From Nepenthes gracilis (taxonomy: Eukaryota > Streptophyta > Magnoliopsida > Caryophyllales > Nepenthaceae): a stretch of 64,000 nucleotides of DNA. Positions 55,220 through 64,000 of this stretch are shown here, in pieces. Each line of letters starts with the position of its first letter. Position 1 is the stretch's first letter. A program made the translations under genes and the position numbers. The notes below the pieces were generated by a model. That model did not search any database. It worked only from the letters and a program-made list of their open reading frames with translations, and was not told the origin of the DNA. Where the stretch lies: assembly GCA_033239525.1 (NCBI GenBank), contig BSYO01000020.1, positions 13,456,546 to 13,520,545 of the forward strand, read 5' to 3'.

Positions 55220-57317
55220 ACTTCATGTTGGATCTTCGCTGAGCTCAACACATGATTTGCCTCGAAGCTCACGAGATCCAAATAGCTTATAATAATCAAC
55301 ATATCGTATCCTTTTGTACAAAGTTGGATTCATGGAAATTGGCTTGAAATAGACCGATTTCTCTATCCGACTCCTTAGCATCCCACTTTTGTATATTCCA
55401 GCCGCTCTAGGATAAATATTAGTATTAATATTCAATAGAAGATCTTTCTTTCTTCATGTTGGATCTTCATTTGCTCAACACATGATTTGCATCTCAAGAA
55501 AAAAAAGCGTTTACTAGGAAAGCATCGATAGAGATCCAAATAGCTTGATTTAATAATCATTTACTTGAAGGAGGATGGTAATCCCTTGGCTATCGGAATG
55601 CGTTTGGAGATTAGGCTTGAAGCCGGACCGATTTCTCTATCCAAATTTGGAGAATAGAATGTGCCAATAGACAATCTCTCCTTCACGGAATTGACTGTTG
55701 CTCGATGCTCAATACTTTTGTATATTCTATTCGTGACAATCTACCAAGCAACATAGGATAAATATTAGTATTAGATAAAATTCAAATATTGAGTGATATT
55801 TTTTTTTGGATGAAAGTGTTATATATTAGAAGATACAATTTACTTCCATTGGCAATGGCAAAAATTTCCCAATAAAACTCACTAAAACCTTTTATTTTGC
55901 TTTGAGCTTATTCATCCACCTTTCATTTCGTTCTTTTTGCATATTTATATCATCTCAAGAAAAAAGAACCAAAGAATTACCTCCAAACTGTCTCCCACGT
56001 TTACTAGGAAAGCATCGGATAGAGGTTTAATGGCGACCCATCTTCCATCTTTCTTGATTTGAAGGCCTTCCACTTCATTTACTTGAAGGAGGATCACAAA
56101 GGATGGTAATCCTCCGGGAGGAAACATGGGAGACTACTTCAAAGGCAAAGATGTCCGAGAGGTGGACATGGAGCTATCGGAATGCGGAGCTATGCCGATG
56201 ACCAAGTCCGGTTCTGGACAAGGAGGATAGTAATTCATCCTCATGGCTTGGAGTCCTCCTTCAAACACAGCTCTCATCTCATTTGCATCCATCTTTAAAG
56301 CCTTTGCCATATACTCTAGCAGTTTGAGGGCAAGCTTCTCTAATTCAACAGCATAAGCTTCTATACCTTCCCTATATAAATCACAATACTATGTATAATT
56401 CCCTCTCAACGTTCTCAGATCATCATGTCAGAATAGTTAAGAAAGTGAAATTTTATATTTTTTTACTAAAAAATTTACAAAATCTTGATAATAGAAAATA
56501 ATAAGATAAATCAGATTATTGAGACATAAAAAAATGAGGCTACAAAACAATTTTTAAAATTTTCATTATCATTTTGATCAACTCTCAAGTGTAAAACAGT
56601 TCATCAAGACGGTATTTATCAAGAACCTGAGAGTTGAATTGAAGGCTCAAGTAGCAACCCAAACCAATCAATGAGAGTAGAAGTTGATAAATTTGTATTG
56701 AATCATGTCTAGTTTTAATTTTACAGATACAAACAATACAGATAAGAATATGAAAGTAGATGAATTGGCACCATTTCATTTTTCATGTAGGAGTGGGTAG
56801 AGGGGTACCTTAATTGAAGAGGGAACATAGGAAGCAAGTAAGGTTTCCTTATATGAGTTGGAAGGGTATAAAAAGCAAACATATCTGCCCATTCAAGCTT
56901 TTGATTCTCAGACACAACAAAGGCCTGGCCATACCCTTCTATTTCTCCTGGAAGTTGTTTGTATTTCATTTTTTCATCAATTGGTAGATTGAAGAACTCT
57001 TCAATCCCATTCTTTACTTTTTCGACTAATAAAGAGTTCACTCCATGGTTAATCAATTGGAAGAAACCCCAATCTTTGCAAGCTCGATCAAGTCTTTCCA
57101 ACTCTTCTGGACCCATAAAATCTGGAGAAGTCAGTCTCTCCATGTCGATAATCGGTAACTGCGGTGAAGATTCAGCATCGGCTGTGGAAATAATGACAGG
57201 GTCTTGAACAGGACGAACATATCTCAGCGGGACTTGTCTTATGCCTTTTTCGACCATCTCCTGAACAGATGGCACTGGCAGAGAGCTTGCCAGCTTGGAT
57301 AATAATGAACTTTCCAT
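55220..57317 (-). pseudogene. SRG1-like dioxygenase paralogue, scrambled exons 2 and 3
   Basis: Exon 1 (57317-56809) is 509 bp, exactly as long as in the other gene, and open (MESSLLSKL ... LPIIDME ... WGFFQLINHGVNSLL). Exon 2 (56371-55981) carries NYYPPCPEPDLVIGIAPHSD, then about 66 extra bases with an in-frame TAG, then [19 protein letters not shown] and a GT donor. Exon 3 starts at 55740 after TTGGTAG ([17 protein letters not shown], then [12 protein letters not shown]) but near 55610 turns into alternating pieces of exon 2, intron 2 and exon 3 until about 55431. A second exon-3 tail, also patchy, follows at 55430-55223 ([16 protein letters not shown]). As read it cannot encode a full enzyme. 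Either a complex repair event or an assembly error could cause this. Confidence 0.85.
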
Positions 57318-57479
57318 CCCTCTCGCCTTTCCTCACAAACTCTTGTCTTCAAGCATGCTAAGCTACTGCAATTTATGTAAGGAACGGCAATGGTCAATCG
57401 TTTACTTCTATTATTTGTGTTAGAGCATTTAAGGCAGGGGACCAATGAGGAAACAAAGCCTGGGTCCCTATCTCATAAA

Positions 57480-58137
57480 GAAATTGAGAGACTTATTTTT
57501 TATATTTGTGACGTTTTTTTAAATAAATAATTATATTTTACTAATTAATTTTAATTAATTTTTAAAATTTTTTAGAAAAATAGTTAAATTATAACTATCC
57601 ATTTAAAAATAAATAATCTAAATCTAGAAAATAATCTATTCTACTTTAAAAGTTAAGCCCAGACTCGGGGTGCTGCGACGCTCAACGGGGGCCGTTGGAT
57701 AAAATCCAATGGCCCTCGTTTTCATTATTAAAAAAAATAGAAAAATTTTAAAAAAACACGGGGGCGCGCTCAACTATCGGATTAAAAATGCATCCGAAGG
57801 CTGAGAATCAGTTTTAAAAAAAAAAAGCTTTTTTTGTAAAGGGGAAAGGACATGCAGCCGTTGGATACAAATACATCCAACGGCTGCGGCGCATCTCCCA
57901 CTTCTGATTGCCAAAAAACCCTCGTCCCCATTTGTTTTGTTCCTTCGACGCCCCTCTCTCTCCCTCTCTCTCTCTTCGGAAACCGTCGTCTTTCCCATTT
58001 CTACCTTCAGTGCCCCTCTCTCTCGCTTTTTCTCTCTTCCTCTTCTCTTTGTCATTTTCCTAAGCAGCGCCATTGTTGTCGTTGTTGCCTTAGCCGTCTC
58101 TGTCGCTCGAGAAAGAGAGTAGCCATTGCCCGAGAAA
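57480..58137. other. Repeat-like stretch with CCGTTGGAT inverted motifs
   Basis: Inverted CCGTTGGATAAAATCCAATGG (57700-57715 area) and CCGTTGGATACAAATACATC/CAACGG pairs (57858-57885) are followed by a CT-rich TCTCTCTCTC leader-like run (57955-58040). Plant transposons and LTRs often have such motifs, but I cannot name the family. The frames here (57774-58142) are low-complexity and probably not genes. Confidence 0.4.
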
Positions 58138-60650
58138 GATAACCCGAGTGCAGTTGTGCCGTGTCAATTAAGATTATTAAAATATTATGAAATTTAATAT
58201 ATATTTTTGAAAAAAATTAAAAGTTATGGTATTGGGGACTATTAGTTATAATGGTTTTTCCAATTTGTTTTGGAATAGTAAATACTTAAGATATATTTAT
58301 TGATGATACATTCTTATACGTAGACGATGTAATTTAATATACATTTTTGTAAAAACTTGAATGTAATATTACTAGGGTCCATAAGTTATGACAGCTATTT
58401 TATTCATTTTGAAAGAGCAATAACCGTTTAAGACATATTTATTGATTGACTTATTTTGTAGATGTGCTAATTATATTTTTATTTATTAGTTTATATAATC
58501 ATTTTAGATTCAAGATATCAACTAAAATGCCTAAGCTATGCTCATAAATGAGGAAGAAGAACATTTTTTAAAGTTTTTTTTTATTATGAAAATTAATATT
58601 AATTTTTCATTTGTCTATTTAATTTATTTATGCTGTCAAGATTGATCAATTTTCATCTAAAGTAATCTTAGCTAATTACTCATTTCTCAAAGTTAATCTA
58701 TGAATCCCCCGATCTATTAATTGGGCATGAAAAACAAAAAAGACACGTACAGAAACAATCCCTAATGACTGCCTACCCCTAAAGACATCATAATTAGTTG
58801 ATATTATCAAATTTTATTATGCTTTTAATATATTATTTAACTTTTTGCTAAACAGCACAGCCTACCCCTAAAGACCAATTTCAAGATTTCGCCCTTGGTC
58901 CGTAAATTTTAGGAAATGATGGTCAGTAAATTTTCATATTGCTATTAAAATGTGAGATTATGCTGGTCAAATAAAGCATAGTTGCGTATTTAATGCTAGT
59001 GTTAGGTGAATACGTAATTTTGAGCAACCACAATTAGCCGCTGCTGGCTACCACCGGCCCATCTCATCCCTTCTTCATGCAAAGTCTACCATGGTACAGG
59101 GGATGAGGGAGCCTCCGTCTTTCAAAAAAATAAAAAAGGTTATTAGGCTACACCTTGTTTTGGATGGGGATTAGCCAACATTGATCATGGAGCAATGGGG
59201 GCCTATGACTTAGCCACTTGATGAAGTTATGGGTAGGTGTAAGGTACCTGTTTAAAAAACATGATAATTCTAGTAATCAAGTTAATATAATTAAATTTAG
59301 GAAGAATAGATTAAGAAAAAATGAAGATTTGATCATGGTTGAGGAAAATAAGGGCTGGGCTTGCCACAGGCTCAAGCCCAATAGAGGGCACAAATTCCAA
59401 TAGCTATTAGACTTGTCGCAGGATCGAGCCTAGTAGAGGATGCAAATTTAGTAGCTACTAAGCTCGCCGCAAGCTCGAGTGAGTTGGAGGGCGCCAATTC
59501 TAATGTGGGTGCGCTCTAAGCATGCTCGAAGGGCGCTCGAGTGTTAGTCCACTAATTCACCTACCGCCTTACTATCTTGTATTTTTAAAGGGGAAATGAG
59601 GGGAGAATGGGGCATGACGCACCGGAGAAACGAAGGAAAATGAGAGGAAAAAGAGAAAGGGAAGGAAATTCGAACGATTTTCGATCTGATCAGAGTAAAA
59701 ATAATAATAAATCAAGTTGAGACAAGTGTACTTTAAACTCTATCTTTTCTTATTGTTATTTTTAGCTATCTTCTTTTTGGTATTATTGTTTTAAAATTCT
59801 CCTTCTTTAAGGTATGTTTGTAATATCGCATGTTTTCTAATTCTCTCATAAATTTGTGAATAAATTACATGTTTAAGTATGAGTATAATGATTTATGAGT
59901 TTGATTTCATTGTACAACTTCGTTTCATGTCCAAATTTGTTTCGAATATTTTTTTCAAAACCCTAACTCAAAAATTGAAGGTATGATTTATGTGAATTTT
60001 AAGTTATGGGATGAAAATATTATATTATAAATTATTTAAACTTATTGGATGATTGTATTTGTAATGTTGTTAAAACTTATACTGTTTAAAATTATTAAAA
60101 ACTCTAAGACTATCTGAAAGATTCAATTAAGTAAAGTTAAAGTGGCTTTTAAGGGATAAAGAATTAAGACTAAGAAATAAGAATTAAGATTTTTCAAGTT
60201 AAGCTAAAATCAGTAAAAAAACTAGACCAATGATTAATATTCAGCGGGTAATATTATCTGATATGACATTGATATTATAATAAAAACTCAAGGATTATCC
60301 TAACTATATATGGTAGCGGGTAATATTCTTTAACATGTCTTAAAATATTACCGTGGTAGTTGAAAATAACTCTATCCACAGAGTGCTATATGGTTTACCT
60401 TTCTCAAGGTGTTACTATGGAGGACAAGAATTAATAATTCATAATCATCCTGTCCTCAGGATATAAAGAATGAGGAACCCATAATCATTCTATTTTCGAG
60501 ATGTAAATAAGAAATGATTACAAACCAAGGTCTTTGATTGTGTGGAGTAAATACAGTCTATCCTAAATTATTCGCTCTCTCAGCTGGTAGAGTCTACTAG
60601 CTCTTGTCCCTCAAGATAATAAGATGATTTATTCTAAAGATAAGTAAGTT
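58138..60650. repeat. Segmental duplication, copy 1
   Basis: 58138-58800 and 59474-60650 match 62217-62845 and 62851 to the window end in the same order and orientation with few differences. Copy 1 has about 670 extra bases (about 58800-59473), including the first part of LTR K. Confidence 0.88.
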
Positions 60651-61425
60651 CTAAATTATCCCATGATTTTAGTATGTTTTTTTTGACTAAGAATCAGAAA
60701 AAGAATTAAATAAAGGAAAAGATAAAATAAATAAATATAAGACTTTGCCCATGAGCTCATGTTCATACGTTGTTTCATTTTTTGCCTTATCTATATGCAT
60801 ATTTGGCCTTCTAATCCTTTTGACGTCTCTTATATATATGTGTGCGTTTTATATGAAAATTTATATGTTTTATTTTTATGGTCTTTTGCTGAGTATATAG
60901 CTCACCCCTTATTATTTTTGTCTCCTCCTTCCAGATAATACCAATAAACCGATGCGATATAAAAAGAGTAAAGGTAGGAATTAGCTAAAGTAAGGTTGTG
61001 GATCTCGGAAACTTGAACGCTTTAGATGTGTTGATGTGATGTGAATGTACATAATTAATGTTCTTGATAAATGTTGTGTATTCAATTATAGTATGGTATG
61101 ATGTAAATTATTATGGATTTATATTATGCTTCTGTAGTTTATTTGTGTTTATAGTCATGCTTCTGTGGATAAAATTTAGATTTTATCTAGGTTCCTAGAT
61201 GGCATCTTTCATTTGATTCAATATAGTAGTTGAGATTACTGTATTGAAGTTATAAATAATATGGCGCTTGATTATGATCTTGTGGATGTGTTGTGGTTAA
61301 AATTTGATGTTCATTTATTTATATGTCTGGTACATGGTTTATTATTCAGGTTATATATATATTTTTTGTTTAATTTTAGAAAAAACTCTACCTAATTTTC
61401 TGTATAAAATTAATGTAATTAAAAT
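59250..61425 (+). repeat. LTR K
   Basis: About 2.2 kb of the second subfamily, with a weak 5' end (AACATGATAATTCTAGTAAT matches LTR J). CTCGAG-type motifs 59470-59545, TATA-like TTTTTAAAGGGG near 59580, purine leader 59590-59670, donor-like GA|GACAAGTG at 59721, hairpin-like arms 60536-60558, acceptor-like CTCCTTCCAG ending 60934. The end is diverged. Confidence 0.65.
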
Positions 61426-62214
61426 AATAACATACCAATTTTTATTTGATTTAGTATGATAATTGACGAAAGGTCATAAAGAATTATAACTCATTCTCTT
61501 ATAGTAGGCATGGTGATGCCGCAAAGCTATCAGTGGTGATCAACGAATCATCCAATGAGGAGGTTCACCAACTTATTATAAACCGTAAAAATATAATGGA
61601 TTATCTCTAGGAATTAAGCACGTAGGTTCCAAGTGGCTTCCCTTGAGGAGTGGCTTGCTAACATGTTGGGAAAGGAGCACGAAAAAAAAGATATAAAATA
61701 AACATGATTCAAATGAAAGATAAGATTAAAATTTTCGCTAGAGTATAATAATAATACTAATTTTACATAGTTAGAAAGATGCCACTAGTCAACCAAACAA
61801 CTATATCGGATTGCCAAGGTTATGAATTACACACCACAAATGAGTGCCAAAAAATAAACAATACAATTTTAAAGAAAATCAAAGCTTTTCACTTGTTTAC
61901 CAAAATTTATAATTTTTATTTTGATTTGGTCAAAATAAAAATTACAAATTGAGCTAACCAAAGCCAAATCAAGTTAGTTTTCCTTAATCCAATTTTATTG
62001 CTTCAATGAAAGCTTCACGGAAAGCAATTGTTGATGTGGTATCGATGCTTCAAGTGGTTACGAATTTGAACAGTAATAAGTCGGCCATGAAGAGCATTAA
62101 TGCATAAGCAAGGGACCATCGCCTTGTGATATTCGATGTCAAATATATCCTAGAGGTTGTGTCCAATGCACTTCAACGTGACCTTTTGGCCACAGCTGGT
62201 TTCAGATAGCAAGA
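61426..62214. other. Spacer between the duplicated blocks
   Basis: No recognisable gene. The 61980-62210 part is less A/T-rich and could be a relic of something coding, but no frame is open for long. Confidence 0.4.
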
Positions 62215-62216
62215 TA

Positions 62217-64000
62217 ACCCGAGTGCAGTTGCGCCGTGTCAATTAATATTATTAAAATATTATGAAATTTAATATATATTTTTGAAAAAAATTAAAAGTT
62301 ATGGTATTGGGGACTATTAGTTATAATAGTTTTTCCAATTTGTTTTGGAATAGTAAATACTTAAGACATATTTATTGATGATACATTCTTATATGTAGAT
62401 GAAATTTAATATACAATTTTGTAAAAACTTGAAAGTAATATTACTAGGGTACATAAGTTATAACAGCTATTTTATTCATTTTGAAAGAGTAATAACCACT
62501 AAAGACATATTTATTTATTGATTTATTTTGTAGATGTGCTAATTATATTTTAATTTATTAGTTTATATAATCATTTTAGATTCAAGATATCAACTAAAAT
62601 GCCTAAGCTATGCTCATAAATGGGGAAGAAGAACATTTTTTAAAGTTTTTTTTATTATGAAAATTAATATTAATTTTTCATTTGTCTATTTAATTTATTT
62701 ATGCTGTCAAAATTGATCAATTTTCTTCTAAAGTAATCTTAGCTAATTACTCATTTCTCAAAGTTAATCTGAATCCCCGATCTATTAATTGGGCATGAAA
62801 ACAAAAAGACACTACGTAAAACAATCCCTAATATTTGCCTACCCCTAATGCTCGAGTGAGTTGGATGATGTCAATTCTAATGTGGGTACGCTCAAAGCAT
62901 GCTCGAAAGGCGCTCGAGTGCTAGTCCACTAATTCACCTACCGCCTTACTATTTCGTGATTTTTAAAGAGGAAATGAGGGGAGAATGGGGCACGACGCAC
63001 CGAAGAAACGAAGGGAAAGGAGAGGAAAAAGAGAAAGGGAAGGAAATTCGAACGATTTTCGATCTGATCAGAGTAAGAAAAATAATAAATCAGGTTAAGA
63101 CAAGTGTACTCTAAGCTCTATCTTTTCTTATTGTTATTTTTAGCTATCTCCTTTTTAGTATTACTGTTCTAAAATTCTCCTTCTTTAAGGTATGTTTGTA
63201 ATATCACATGTTTTCTAATTCTCTAATGAATTTGTGAATAAATTACATGTTTAAGAGTGAGAATAATGATTTATAAGTTTGATTTCATTGTACAACTTCG
63301 TTTCATGTCCAAATTTGTTCCGAATATTTCTTTCAAAACCCTAACTCAAAAATTGAAGGTATGATTTATGTGAATTTTAAGTTAAGGGATAAACATATTA
63401 TATTATAAATTATTTAAACTTATTAGATGATTGTATTTGTAATTTTGTTAAAAGTTATACTGTTTAAAATCATTAAAAACTCCAAGACTATATGAAAGAT
63501 TCAATTAAGTAAAGTTAAAGTGGCTTTTCAGGAATAAAGAATTAAGACTAAGAAATAAGAATCAAGATTTTTCAAGTTAAGTTAAAATCAGTAAAAAAAA
63601 CTAGACCAATGATTAATATTCAGCGGGTAATATTATCTGATATGACGTTAATATTACAATAAAAACTCAAGAATTATCCTAACAGTATATGATAGCGGGT
63701 AATATTCTTTGACAGGTCTTAAAATATTATAGTGGTAATTGAGAATAACTCTATCCACAAAGTGATATGTGGTTTACCTTTCTCAAGGTGTTACTATGGA
63801 GGACAAGAATTAATAATTCATAATCATTCCGTCCTCAGGATCTAAAGAATGAGGAACCCATAATCATTCCATTTTCAAGATGTAAATACGGAAAGATTAT
63901 GAAACAAGGCCTTTGATTGTGTGGAGTAAATCTGATCTATCCTAAATTATTCGCTCCATCAACCTGATAAAGTTCTAAAGATAAGTAAGTTCTAAACCTG
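62217..64000. repeat. Segmental duplication, copy 2, with LTR K2
   Basis: Starts AGATAACCCGAGTGCAG as in copy 1 and runs off the window. LTR K2 (from 62851) lacks its first part because the junction CCTACCCCTAA|TGCTCGAG joins flank to mid-LTR. It repeats the leader (62965-63050), donor-like AA|GACAAGTG near 63100 and the hairpin region (63915-63940, pairing weaker). Confidence 0.85.

Noticed and set aside
57774..58142. Frames of 61-99 codons rich in Ser/Leu or Arg/Glu
   Set aside because: CT-repeat-driven sequences in a transposon-like leader; no domain seen.

Overview
This window looks like nuclear DNA of a flowering plant, most likely a eudicot. It is AT-rich, has GT-AG spliced genes, and is dominated by nested LTR retrotransposons of plant Ty3/gypsy and Ty1/copia types. 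Protein-level calls were made by reading the sequence and recalling family motifs; no database search was run.

Left part (1-5182): the 5' half of a minus-strand Ty3/gypsy element of the Tat type. It shows the LTR, primer-binding region, gag-protease and the start of pol, and runs off the left edge. From 5183 to about 7100 the DNA is AT-rich and gene-free.

Middle part (about 7100-38000): a retrotransposon nest built on one decayed plus-strand gypsy element. Its RT, RNase H, integrase, chromodomain-like tail and 3' LTR start can still be followed in order (7120-7325, 20647-21445, 33824-34957, 34958 onward). Into it have gone: (i) a gypsy element at 7326-20641, with exact 5-bp target duplication AATAT, which itself carries a pol-less SIRE-like copia element (7735-12270) and a solo LTR (15673-17822); (ii) a gag-less, pol-less large non-autonomous element (21447-31938), whose 5' LTR holds another solo LTR (21994-25259); (iii) a truncated LTR (31939-33819); and (iv) a solo LTR inside the host's own 3' LTR (35341-37538). 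Most of these LTRs belong to one 2-3 kb superfamily that recurs to the end of the window.

Gene part (about 38100-57400): the only convincing host genes form a small cluster of SRG1-like 2-oxoglutarate/Fe(II) dioxygenases. One complete three-exon plus-strand gene (44372-46098, 366 residues, all catalytic residues present) faces a minus-strand paralogue (57317 to about 55220). The paralogue has an intact first exon, but its second and third exons are scrambled into each other. A third, exon-1-only relic lies at 54424-54640. Between them sit an LTR (about 46750-49290), a minus-strand gypsy pol relic (49565-51590) and another LTR (51591-54189). Right part (58138-64000): a direct segmental duplication, each copy carrying the same LTR.

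The most interesting non-gene signals are in the long-LTR superfamily. Nearly every copy has a splice-donor-like site of the AG|GYAAGT type just after a purine-rich leader, and a pyrimidine tract plus CAG/TAG acceptor 1.2-2 kb later. Seven copies carry a hairpin whose arms differ in sequence but still pair. The TATA position is occupied by a TA or TAA microsatellite. Together these suggest an intron-bearing leader encoded inside the LTR.
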